A stretch of DNA of 58,319 nt from Methyloversatilis sp. (lineage in GTDB: Bacteria > Pseudomonadota > Gammaproteobacteria > Burkholderiales > Rhodocyclaceae): positions 1-58,319 of the forward strand of contig JAGNYW010000016.1 of assembly GCA_017984755.1 (NCBI GenBank), written 5' to 3'. The position numbers were made by a program, and so were the translations under genes. The notes beneath the pieces were generated by a model. That model made no database searches. It was not told the DNA's origin and saw only the letters and a list, made by a program, of their open reading frames with translations. Within the stretch, counting starts at the first letter, position 1; each line of letters starts with the position of its first letter. This document shows positions 47,347 to 56,165 of this stretch, in pieces.

Positions 47347-47877
47347 TCAGGCAGCACGCGCCTGAGGCGCTGTCTCATCGTTCTTGGCGCGGCGTGTGCG
47401 ACCGCGACGCGACGCGCCCGGATCGAACTGCCCGTCAAGTTTCTTGAGCGCATCCTTGCGAGCCTTGAGCGCCATCTTGAATGCGCCCTCTTCGCCGTAC
47501 TTGTTCACCGAGAACTTGACCCGCTTGCGTCGGCCGGACGGCAGGGGCCATGACGCAACCCAGAACCAGCGCTGCTTTTCGTCGGGCATGTCACGCGTTT
47601 CGGACGCACAGTAGCGGCACACACCAACCACGCCGGAACGGTTGTTCTTCTTGACGATGCTCGAGTATTCCCGCAGTGAAAACGGAGGAAACTTGGCAAT
47701 GATGTCATCGCGAAACTGCTTGGCGGCGGCGAACGCCTTCTGCTTTCCGCCGAATACTCCATCACTGAAGTGCTTGCGATGTATCACGCCGCGTCGCTGG
47801 ATCGTGACGAGCCAGCCGTGCGTGCGGCTCGCTTCGTTATCCACGCGGCTGATGCCATAAACTGAATTGCGGCTCAA
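47347..47877 (-). CDS. Double AP2-domain protein
   Basis: 176 residues. Two AP2/ERF-type DNA-binding repeats can be recognised: residues ~4-62 (SVYGISRVDNEASRTHGWLV...HFSDGVFGGKQKAFAAAKQFRDDI) and ~79-150 (SGVVGVCRY...WFWVASWPLPSGRRKRVKFSV...KYGEEGAFKMALKARKD), each with the beta-sheet then helix pattern. The tail is Arg/Lys-rich. No nuclease or integrase domain is attached, unlike many bacterial AP2 proteins. The start is TTG 47877: AAGGAG is 7 bases upstream, whereas the in-frame GTG 47901 has no such site. It sits between hemH and a kinase gene, where relatives often have hemH next to grpE. Role unknown; a DNA-binding regulator is likely. Confidence 0.8.
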   Translation of the reverse strand: MSRNSVYGISRVDNEASRTHGWLVTIQRRGVIHRKHFSDGVFGGKQKAFAAAKQFRDDIIAKFPPFSLREYSSIVKKNNRSGVVGVCRYCASETRDMPDEKQRWFWVASWPLPSGRRKRVKFSVNKYGEEGAFKMALKARKDALKKLDGQFDPGASRRGRTRRAKNDETAPQARAA

Positions 47878-48052
47878 GGTCGGTCTCCTTCCGATCAGCA
47901 CACGGGTTGCCGCGTGCTTGTAGGGAGACTTTCGGCCCTGCAGATCGAAACTTTAGCTGGCGAACCGGTAGCGCTTCACGGCCGACGGCGCGCTTTTTAC
48001 CGGGATCATGACTTTCGGCGTCGGAGCAGTACCAAGCCAGACGCTGCACGCG

Positions 48053-49432
48053 TCAGCGACGCGGCGGATCAGCCTGCAGTTCGAGATCAAGGCCCACGCC
48101 GGCAACGCTGAAGCCCGACTCGGTCGGCAGCATGACCTCCTCTCCCTGAGCAGCGAGCGCTGCATTGGCGCGCACCAGCCGCTGCACCAGGCTGCTGATC
48201 AACTGGCCGCGGAAGTGCTCGAGGCACTCTTCCGATGCCAGCGCCAGTGCGGAGGGATTCACTTCAAGAAAGGCAATCGGCGACGTGGCAATCACGGTCG
48301 CCGAACGGCGCGCGTGCTTCGAATCGAGGTAACCCATCTCGCCGACCACGTCTCCGGCACCGAGTTCGGCGAGCAGACGCCCACCTATGCTCACCTGCGC
48401 ATGGCCCGAGATGATGATGCCGAACCGGTTGTCGGTGTCGCCCTCGCGCATCATGACGGCGTTCTCCTGGAACTGCCGCCAGCCCGAAAAACGCAGGACT
48501 TCCCACACCTCGATGTCGTCGAATTCGGTGAAGAAGGGCATCTTGCGCAGTATGGAGAAGCGCGTCGTGTCAGGCGGCCGGTAACTGTCGTCGAGAATCT
48601 TGAAGCGCACCGAGGACAGGTCCTTCGCGAACTCGGCCCCATTCTTGTAACGCGAGTACAGATCCTTCTCCAGCGCCTTGCGGATCACCCGATCCATTGC
48701 CTCGGGTACTTCGGGATTCAGCTGCGAAGCAGACGGCGGGTCGGCATTGATGATCTTGTAGATCAATTGCGCAGGATGCTTGGCGCGGAAAGGCAGACGA
48801 CCGGTCAGCAGATGGAACAGCACCACCCCGAGGGAATACAGATCGGTCTTCTGATTCAGCGGGTAGCCCTTAACCTGCTCCGGACTCATGTAGGCCGGCG
48901 AACCCACGCCCATGATGAAGGTCGAGTCCTTGTCGTTTTCCTTGGCGATGTTGAGCGCAAGGCCGAAATCGGTGACCTTGACCAGATCGTTGGCCCCGAT
49001 GAGGATATTTGCCGGCTTGATGTCCCGATGCACCACACCCTGGCGGTAGGCGTAGTCGAGGGCCATGCAGCACTTGAATACGATGCTCACGGCACGTGAC
49101 AGCGGAAGCATCTTGTTGAATTCGCAATAGTGATCGAGCGCCTCACCCTCGATGTATTCCATCACGAGATATGCGCGCCCTTCTTCCACCTGCGCGTCGA
49201 AGATGCGGATGATGTTCGGGTGGTCCAGCTTCGCCGCAATCGCCGCCTCGGTGAGGAACAGCTTGCGCATGCGGCGTGACCATTTACCCTGGTCGCGGTT
49301 CTTGTCGCCGAAATCGACCAGCTTGACTGCCACCAGTTCGTCCAGGTCATCGGACTTGCAGAGGTAGACCGTGGCGGTCGCCCCCTTGCCGATTTCCCGG
49401 ATAACCCTGTATTTGCCGATGCGATCGAGCAT
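48053..49432 (-). CDS. Serine/threonine protein kinase with C-terminal cyclic-nucleotide-binding domain
   Basis: 459 residues from ATG 49432 (MLDRIGKYRVIREIGKG). Hanks-type kinase domain ~8-270: Gly loop GKGATATV, Lys37 (VAVKL), catalytic HRDIKPANIL with Asp137, DFG at 155-157, SPAYMSPEQ activation segment; all catalytic residues present. A cNMP-binding/CRP-like beta-roll follows at ~296-420 with phosphate-cassette-like GEMGYLDSKHARRSATV. No transmembrane segment, so it is cytosolic. The frame extends 110 codons upstream without homology. No ribosome-binding site is evident, leaving the start open. Not in an operon; divergent from grpE. Confidence 0.9.
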   Translation of the reverse strand: MLDRIGKYRVIREIGKGATATVYLCKSDDLDELVAVKLVDFGDKNRDQGKWSRRMRKLFLTEAAIAAKLDHPNIIRIFDAQVEEGRAYLVMEYIEGEALDHYCEFNKMLPLSRAVSIVFKCCMALDYAYRQGVVHRDIKPANILIGANDLVKVTDFGLALNIAKENDKDSTFIMGVGSPAYMSPEQVKGYPLNQKTDLYSLGVVLFHLLTGRLPFRAKHPAQLIYKIINADPPSASQLNPEVPEAMDRVIRKALEKDLYSRYKNGAEFAKDLSSVRFKILDDSYRPPDTTRFSILRKMPFFTEFDDIEVWEVLRFSGWRQFQENAVMMREGDTDNRFGIIISGHAQVSIGGRLLAELGAGDVVGEMGYLDSKHARRSATVIATSPIAFLEVNPSALALASEECLEHFRGQLISSLVQRLVRANAALAAQGEEVMLPTESGFSVAGVGLDLELQADPPRR

Positions 49433-49536
49433 TGATTCTATGGTGGCGCGGACGTCATGAACACCCGCAATGATAGGGCATTGCCCCCGCCCGGACAAAA
49501 GCATCTTCCGGACAAGCCCGGATATATGCCCGTAAT

Positions 49537-49601
49537 CCGTGTCACAAAGTCGACAAGCGTCGGGGCTTGAAATCCGTTGCCAGTGGCCCAAAGTGACACG
49601 G
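49537..49601. repeat. Inverted repeat flanking the grpE heat-shock promoter
   Basis: CCGTGTCAC (49537-49545) and GTGACACGG (49593-49601) are perfect 9-bp arms 47 bp apart, one on each side of the sigma-32-type promoter. The downstream arm would overlap the transcription start. It may be an operator or a looping pair; no known regulator is suggested. Confidence 0.45.
49566..49591 (+). promoter_or_regulatory. Sigma-32-type promoter of grpE
   Basis: CTTGAA (49566-49571), 14-bp spacer, GCCCAA (49586-49591), against the consensus CTTGAA-N13/14-CCCCAT. About 40 bp before the grpE start. Confidence 0.7.
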
Positions 49602-49629
49602 GTCATAAAAAGCAAGAGGAAACAGTTGC

Positions 49630-50160
49630 ATGACCGAGCACACCCAACCCGCCGATGCGGGAGACAGCCCGACTGCCGGATCCGCGGATGAAAACCTGCC
49701 CGCAGACCCGGCGGGCGCGCTTGCAGCCGCTGAACAGAAAGCGGCAGAGCACTACGAATCACTGCTGCGCTCGCGCGCGGAAACCGAAAACATGCGTCGC
49801 CGAGCTGCCGAAGATGTACTCAAGGCAGGCAAGTTCGGGGCGGAGAAGTTCGCCAACGCCATGCTGCCGGTGAAGGACAGCCTCGAAGCCGCCCTGGCCG
49901 CGGAAGCGACGGATATCGCAGCGCTGCGCTCGGGCGTGGAACTGACGCTGCGGCAGCTGCAGCAGGCTTTCAGCAGTGCCAGCATCGAAGAGCTCAATCC
50001 GCTGGGCGAGAAATTCGATCCGCACAGGCATCAGGCCATCAGCCAGATCGAAGCCCCGGGCGAGCCTAATCACGTGGTTCAGGTGCTGCAGAAAGGTTAC
50101 CTGCTGCATGAGCGCGTGCTGCGCCCGGCACTTGTCATCGTTTCGAAGGCGGCTGGCTGA
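49630..50160 (+). CDS. grpE: Nucleotide exchange factor GrpE
   Basis: Releases ADP from DnaK. 176 residues: acidic, disordered N terminus (1-35), long coiled-coil helix (~38-90, [29 protein letters not shown]), then the beta domain with the family end [18 protein letters not shown]. Start ATG 49630 with AGAGGA upstream. First of grpE-dnaK-dnaJ; has its own heat-shock promoter. Confidence 0.97.
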   Translation: MTEHTQPADAGDSPTAGSADENLPADPAGALAAAEQKAAEHYESLLRSRAETENMRRRAAEDVLKAGKFGAEKFANAMLPVKDSLEAALAAEATDIAALRSGVELTLRQLQQAFSSASIEELNPLGEKFDPHRHQAISQIEAPGEPNHVVQVLQKGYLLHERVLRPALVIVSKAAG

Positions 50161-50167
50161 AAGACCA

Positions 50168-50193
50168 CTTGAAAAATGGGCGAATACGCCCAA
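50168..50193 (+). promoter_or_regulatory. Sigma-32-type promoter of dnaK
   Basis: CTTGAA (50168-50173), 14-bp spacer, GCCCAA (50188-50193): the same hexamers and spacing as before grpE. The palindrome TGGGCG-AATA-CGCCCA (50177-50192) covers the -10 part. It gives dnaK independent heat induction; the leader is about 50 bp and ends in AGAGGA before the ATG. Confidence 0.72.
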
Positions 50194-50248
50194 CTTCAAC
50201 GCCAGGCGGGCATTTCGCTCACATACATATATATAGAGGACCCCGAAC

Positions 50249-52174
<1,926 letters not shown>

Positions 52175-52213
52175 GCAGCGACTTCCGGTTGCCGATGGCG
52201 ACCTGACCGCCGG

Positions 52214-52253
52214 GGCACAGAGAGGCAGGGTCGTCACCCTGCCCCTCTGTGCC
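52214..52253 (+). other. Large hairpin between dnaK and dnaJ
   Basis: A 17-bp stem with one mismatch (52214-52230 with 52237-52253; arms start GGCACAGAG) and a 6-base loop TCGTCA. No T-run follows, so it is not a typical terminator. Similar intercistronic stems can lower dnaJ expression or protect the dnaK 3' end; which applies here is inference. Confidence 0.6.
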
Positions 52254-52277
52254 TTGGCGCATCTGTGGTGATAACAC

Positions 52278-53411
52278 ATGGCAAAACGCGACTTTTACGA
52301 AATCCTCGGCATCAACCGGGATGCCTCGGACGACGAGATCAAGAAGTCTTACCGCAAGCTGGCGATGAAGTACCACCCGGACCGCAATCCGGACAGCAAG
52401 GAGGCGGAAGACAAATTCAAGGAAGCAAAGGAAGCTTACGAAATCCTGTCCGACGGACAGAAACGTGCTGCCTATGACCAGTACGGCCACGCCGGCGTCG
52501 ACCCGAACATGGGTGGCGGCGGAGGTGGTGGTCAGGGCTTCGGCGATGCCTTCGGCGACATATTCGGCGAAATCTTCGGCAACGCCGGTGGGCGCGGACG
52601 CGGCGGCAACGGCCGGGGCGGCGTCTATCGCGGCGCGGATCTGCGCTACAACCTCGAGATCACTCTCGAAGAAGCTGCGCGCGGCACCGATACGCGCATC
52701 CGCATTCCGACCATGGACGAGTGCGGTACCTGCGAAGGTACCGGCGCCAAGCCGGGGACCAAGCCGGTCACCTGCACGACCTGCAACGGCGCTGGCCAGG
52801 TCAGGATGCAGCAGGGTTTCTTCTCCATCCAGCAGACCTGCCCGAAGTGCCACGGCACCGGCAAGATGGTGAAGGACCCCTGCGGCACCTGCCACGGCGC
52901 CGGTCGCGTCAAGTCGAGCAAGACGCTGCAGGTGAAGATTCCGTCAGGCATCGACGAAGGTGACCGCATCCGGCTGGCCGGCGAAGGCGAGCATGGTCAG
53001 GGCGGCGGCCCGGCCGGCGACCTGTACGTGCAGATCCACATCAAGCCGCACAGCGTGTTCCAGCGCGAGGGCGACGATCTGCACTGCGAAATGCCGATCG
53101 GCTTCACCACGGCTGCACTGGGTGGCGAGATCGAGATTCCGACGCTGGATGGCGCCGCAAAGATCAGGATTCCGGCCGAGACGCAGTCAGGCAAGACCTT
53201 CCGCCTGCGCGGCAAGGGCATCAAGGGCGTGCGCAGCAGCTATCCGGGCGACCTGATGTGCCATGTGGTGGTGGAAACACCGGTCAACCTGACCAGCCGG
53301 CAGAAGGAACTGCTGAAGGAATTCGAGGACATCAACCTGAGCGACGAGGCCAGCCACAATCCGCGCGCCAAGTCTTGGATGGACAAGATGAAGAATTTCT
53401 TCGCCGGCTGA
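52278..53411 (+). CDS. dnaJ: Chaperone protein DnaJ (Hsp40)
   Basis: Delivers clients to DnaK and stimulates its ATPase. 377 residues: J domain 1-70 with the HPD triad (KYHPDRNPD), Gly-rich region ~75-125 ([14 protein letters not shown]), zinc domain with four CxxCxGxG repeats ([32 protein letters not shown]), C-terminal client-binding beta domains. Start ATG 52278. A stem-loop follows at 53428. Confidence 0.98.
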   Translation: MAKRDFYEILGINRDASDDEIKKSYRKLAMKYHPDRNPDSKEAEDKFKEAKEAYEILSDGQKRAAYDQYGHAGVDPNMGGGGGGGQGFGDAFGDIFGEIFGNAGGRGRGGNGRGGVYRGADLRYNLEITLEEAARGTDTRIRIPTMDECGTCEGTGAKPGTKPVTCTTCNGAGQVRMQQGFFSIQQTCPKCHGTGKMVKDPCGTCHGAGRVKSSKTLQVKIPSGIDEGDRIRLAGEGEHGQGGGPAGDLYVQIHIKPHSVFQREGDDLHCEMPIGFTTAALGGEIEIPTLDGAAKIRIPAETQSGKTFRLRGKGIKGVRSSYPGDLMCHVVVETPVNLTSRQKELLKEFEDINLSDEASHNPRAKSWMDKMKNFFAG

Positions 53412-53427
53412 AACAGCCGCGCACGGC

Positions 53428-53459
53428 GCCGGCCGCGATCGCTTCCGATAGCGGCCGGC
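53428..53459 (+). terminator. GC-rich stem-loop after dnaJ
   Basis: GCCGGCCGC (53428-53436) pairs perfectly with GCGGCCGGC (53451-53459). No T-run follows, so it may need Rho or act only as an mRNA end-protecting stem. Confidence 0.55.
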
Positions 53460-53765
53460 AGCAGCCGGTGCGCGCTTCGCATCACGAAATCTGCGCGGCG
53501 CCGGTCAGTACGTTCCAGAGCAGTCCGGCCCATCAAGCAGCACTGACCGGCGGCGGCGCAGCTGATCTTTTCAGCGCGCGCCAGTGCCGCGACACCCTTT
53601 TCCCGACGCCGGGCGTCGGCAGGAGGTCGCCCCCGCGCTCGACAGCCGCGCCGTCGAGCAATGAACCGGGTCGGCACGGCGTCGCCGGCAGTTTGCTCCG
53701 ATTCGTCCGTCTCCCCTGCGGCCGCAGGCGCCCTCAAAACCATCCGCAGAGCGTTCATCGCAGAG
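53460..53765. other. Gene-free stretch between dnaJ and the FNR-type site
   Basis: No convincing gene here. Open frames on either strand are Arg/Ala-rich and run through from dnaJ antisense, so I take them as shadows. A perfect 11-bp inverted repeat, CGCCGGTCAGT (53499-53509) and ACTGACCGGCG (53542-53552), with a 32-base gap, is the only clear structure; it could form a long-looped stem in RNA. Its function is unknown. Confidence 0.5.
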
Positions 53766-53779
53766 TTGATCGACATCAA
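53766..53779. promoter_or_regulatory. FNR/Anr/Dnr-type binding site (perfect consensus)
   Basis: TTGAT-CGAC-ATCAA, an exact match to the TTGAT-N4-ATCAA box of the FNR family. In DNA of this composition such a match is expected by chance roughly 0.01 times per window (rough estimate from base frequencies). It lies 170 bp upstream of pqqA. CRP-family activators usually bind about 41.5 bp before the transcription start, which would put the start near 53814, but I see no strong -10 there. It suggests low-oxygen or nitric-oxide-linked control of the pqq-like operon. Confidence 0.65.
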
Positions 53780-53949
53780 ATCTCTGCGTCACACGCGTGG
53801 AAATCCCGAAAAGATCGACCCATCCAGACGAAAAACATGAGCCGGCATTGGTGAAACCGTGGGTGCAGCGCAAGGCGCTTCCGTACGACGATGTGCTCCG
53901 ACTGACCATCCGGCCAGTCGTGCAACCGATACCAAAGAGGAGATTCGTC

Positions 53950-54024
53950 ATGCAGTGGATCGATCCGGCTTACAGCGACATCCGTCTCGGATTTGAAGTG
54001 ACGGCGTACGTCTACGTGCGCTGA
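53950..54024 (+). CDS. pqqA: PQQ precursor peptide PqqA (24 residues)
   Basis: Ribosomal peptide whose Glu and Tyr are cross-linked to become the pyrroloquinoline quinone skeleton. 24 residues, the usual size; contains GFEVTAYVYVR with Glu16 and Tyr20 in the conserved E-x-x-x-Y spacing, and the common DIRLGFEVT lead-in. Start ATG 53950 has GAGGAG seven bases upstream. Pro6-Ala7-Tyr8 matches PAYTD in well-known PqqA. The frame stays open upstream to GTG 53797, but that extension lacks homology and an SD, so I do not use it. First gene of the cluster; pqqD follows after 49 bp. Confidence 0.9.
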   Translation: MQWIDPAYSDIRLGFEVTAYVYVR

Positions 54025-54073
54025 TGAACAGGAGGCGGCGCAAGCCGCCTCTTCCGCTGGCAAGGAGCGTCGG

Positions 54074-54367
54074 ATGGACGATATCGAAGTGACCGCAGGG
54101 ACGGCGCGCTATGCGCTGAACCCGATCTATCTGTTCCGCTGGGAAGCAACACAGGATGCCCACGTGCTGCTCTACCCGGAAGGCATCGTGAAGCTGAACC
54201 GTACCGCCGGTGAAATCATCGAGTTGTGCGATGGCCGGCGCACTGCCTCCGATATGGTGGAAATGATGCAGCAGCGTTATCCGGGCGACGACGGACGCGT
54301 CGCAACTGGGGTTTACAACTCGCTGGAGGTGTTCAGTGCCAAAGGATGGATCCGTCGTCAGGCTTGA
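54074..54367 (+). CDS. pqqD: PqqD, PqqA-binding chaperone (RiPP recognition element)
   Basis: Binds PqqA and presents it to PqqE. 97 residues, typical length and sequence: LNPIYLFRWEATQDAHVLLYPEGIVKLNRTAGEIIELCDGRRTASDMVEMM...GWIRRQA, a winged-helix RRE fold. ATG 54074 is preceded by AAGGAG at good distance. Overlaps pqqE by 32 bp, so the two products are translationally coupled. Confidence 0.94.
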   Translation: MDDIEVTAGTARYALNPIYLFRWEATQDAHVLLYPEGIVKLNRTAGEIIELCDGRRTASDMVEMMQQRYPGDDGRVATGVYNSLEVFSAKGWIRRQA

Positions 54368-55493
54368 TGGGGAATGCAAGCCGCTGTGGCTGGTGCTCGA
54401 GCTGACGTATCGCTGCCCGCTCAAGTGCCCCTGGTGCAGCAACCCGGTGGATTATGCCTGCGGCAACAACGGCGAACTCGGGACAGATGAGTGGAAGCGC
54501 GTTCTGCTCGAGGGTCGCGAACTGGGCGCGCTGCAGTTGGGTTTCACCGGCGGCGAGCCGATGCTGCGCGATGACCTCGAAGAGCTCGTCGCCGAAGCGC
54601 ACCGGCTCGGCTACTACACCAATCTGATCACTTCGGGCATCGGGCTGACCGAAGAGCGCCTGACCGCGCTCAAGGCTGCCGGACTCAACCAGATACAGCT
54701 GTCGCTGCAATCAAGCGATCGCACTCTCACCGACGCGCTGGTCGGCGCGCGCGCCTTCGACCTGAAGATCAAGGTGGCGCACATGATCAAGGCCTTCGGC
54801 TTCCCGATGGTGCTCAATGTGCCGGTGTTCAGGCAGAACATCGACCAGGTCGAGGAAATTCTCGCACTGGCCGAGGAAATCGGCGTCGATTACCTCGAAT
54901 TCGCCAACATCCAGTATTACAACTGGGCCCTGCTCAATCGCGACGAACTGCTGCCCACCCGCACGCAGATCGAAACGGCCGAACGCGCTGTGCGGGCGGC
55001 GCGCGAGCGCATCGGCGATCGCATGACGATCTACTTCGTCATCCCCGATTATTACGAAACGCGCCCGAAAGCCTGCATGAATGGCTGGGGATCGATCCAC
55101 CTGACGATCGCACCGGACGGAGCAGCCATGCCCTGTCAGGAAGCGCGGGCAATCGAAGGCCTGACGTTTCCGACCGTGCGCGAACAGAGTCTCGCCTGGC
55201 TGTGGAACGAATCGCCGACCTTCCGCAAATTCCGCGGCGACGAATGGATGCAGGAACCCTGCCGCTCGTGCAGCGAAAAGGAACAGGATTTCGGCGGATG
55301 CCGCTGTCAGGCCTTCCTGCTCACCGGCGACGCCGGCAACACCGATCCCGCCTGCGCGCGCTCGCCGCATCACCACCTCATCGACGAGGCCGTCAGACGG
55401 GCACATGAACCGGGGCGCATCGTCCATCCCCTGATCATGCGCAATGACCGGAATTCGCACCTGGAGACGGAGACCGATCATGTCCGAACCTGA
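54336..55493 (+). CDS. pqqE: PqqE, radical SAM peptide cross-linking enzyme
   Basis: Forms the C-C bond between Glu and Tyr of PqqA, using SAM and low-potential electrons. 385 residues. Radical SAM cluster ligands Cys27, Cys31, Cys34 (CPLKCPWC); SAM-binding GGEP at ~72-75. SPASM-domain ligands: Cys247, Cys267, Cys309, Cys312, Asp318, Cys322, Cys324, Cys340, matching the known set including the unusual Asp ligand of auxiliary cluster II. So it looks fully functional. Start GTG 54336 has GGAGG six bases upstream. Its 3' end overlaps the next small gene by 14 bp. Confidence 0.95.
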   Translation: MPKDGSVVRLDGECKPLWLVLELTYRCPLKCPWCSNPVDYACGNNGELGTDEWKRVLLEGRELGALQLGFTGGEPMLRDDLEELVAEAHRLGYYTNLITSGIGLTEERLTALKAAGLNQIQLSLQSSDRTLTDALVGARAFDLKIKVAHMIKAFGFPMVLNVPVFRQNIDQVEEILALAEEIGVDYLEFANIQYYNWALLNRDELLPTRTQIETAERAVRAARERIGDRMTIYFVIPDYYETRPKACMNGWGSIHLTIAPDGAAMPCQEARAIEGLTFPTVREQSLAWLWNESPTFRKFRGDEWMQEPCRSCSEKEQDFGGCRCQAFLLTGDAGNTDPACARSPHHHLIDEAVRRAHEPGRIVHPLIMRNDRNSHLETETDHVRT

Positions 55494-55629
55494 CCCGGGA
55501 ACGCGCCCGCTGCAGGCAGCACCCGAACTCGGCACGATCGGCCGCCTGCTCGATTCGTCGCGATCGGCAGTACTGTTCGGCGTCGCCCTGACCGGTCTGC
55601 TCGCGTGGCTGCTGCACCTGCGCGCCTGA
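55480..55629 (+). CDS. 49-residue single-pass membrane peptide
   Basis: Not recognised. Hydrophilic N terminus rich in Pro, then LLDSSRSA and one transmembrane helix (~28-47, SAVLFGVALTGLLAWLLHL). Real-gene support: ATG 55480 has GGAG seven bases upstream, it overlaps the pqqE end by 14 bp, and the following gene starts 13 bp after its stop with its own GGAGG. Small subunits of this kind accompany cytochrome or quinone-reactive membrane proteins; a partnership with the next gene is inference. Confidence 0.7.
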   Translation: MSEPDPGTRPLQAAPELGTIGRLLDSSRSAVLFGVALTGLLAWLLHLRA

Positions 55630-55642
55630 ACGGAGGTCACCG

Positions 55643-56149
55643 ATGGACACCCTGCTCGTCGAGACTTTCGCCCGCTGGCTGCATTTCGCCGGTGCGCTGA
55701 TCTGGATCGGCCACAACTACGCAACTGCCATCACCCGCGCGCGATACGTGCCGCTGGTTGCCGATGACCTGAGTGACCCGGACAGCCCACGCCAGCGTGC
55801 CATCATGCAGCGCGAGCACGGCACGTTCCGCCATGCCTCGCTGCTGACGCTGGCGAGCGGTCTGGTCATACTGTGGGAACGCGGCTGGCTTGCCGATGCA
55901 CTGACGCTTCAGGGTCAACTGGCACCGCTGGGCGTGGGCATCTGGATCGCCTGCATCATGGTGTGCAACCTGTGGTTCGTACTCTGGCCACACCAGAAGC
56001 GCGTGCTCGGCTTCATACCGGCACCGCTGGATGAGCGGCTACGTGCCTCGCGCGTGACCTTCCTGTCGGCACGCGTGAATACCCTGCTGTCGGTGCCGGT
56101 GCTGTTCTTCATGGGCGTCGGTGCGCACGGCAGCGCCTTGTTCGGATGA
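55643..56149 (+). CDS. Four-helix membrane protein resembling the PuuD/urate-oxidase N-terminal membrane domain
   Basis: 168 residues, four predicted helices (~8-30, 66-80, 95-115, 145-163). The stretches RWLHFAGALIWIGHNY and MVCNLWFVLWPHQKRVLG are like the membrane domain of PuuD-type urate hydroxylases (Urate_ox_N family). Only about one domain is present and there is no cytochrome c domain. His14, His24, His59, His64, His117 and His162 are candidate haem or metal ligands. ATG 55643 has GGAGG six bases upstream. It could tie the soluble enzymes of this operon to the respiratory chain; that is inference. Assignment to the family is moderate. Confidence 0.7.
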   Translation: MDTLLVETFARWLHFAGALIWIGHNYATAITRARYVPLVADDLSDPDSPRQRAIMQREHGTFRHASLLTLASGLVILWERGWLADALTLQGQLAPLGVGIWIACIMVCNLWFVLWPHQKRVLGFIPAPLDERLRASRVTFLSARVNTLLSVPVLFFMGVGAHGSALFG

Positions 56150-56165
56150 CGGACCCGGCTGCGCG

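Noticed and set aside
49433-50248. Search for a CIRCE operator before grpE and dnaK because hrcA is nearby
   Set aside because: No TTAGCACTC-N9-GAGTGCTAA-like repeat is present; the heat-shock signal here is sigma-32-type only.
53240-53779. 179-codon minus-strand ORF across the end of dnaJ and the following gap
   Set aside because: Overlaps the conserved dnaJ 3' end in antisense, is Arg/Ala-rich, has no recognisable domain or SD, and is best explained as a GC-rich shadow frame.
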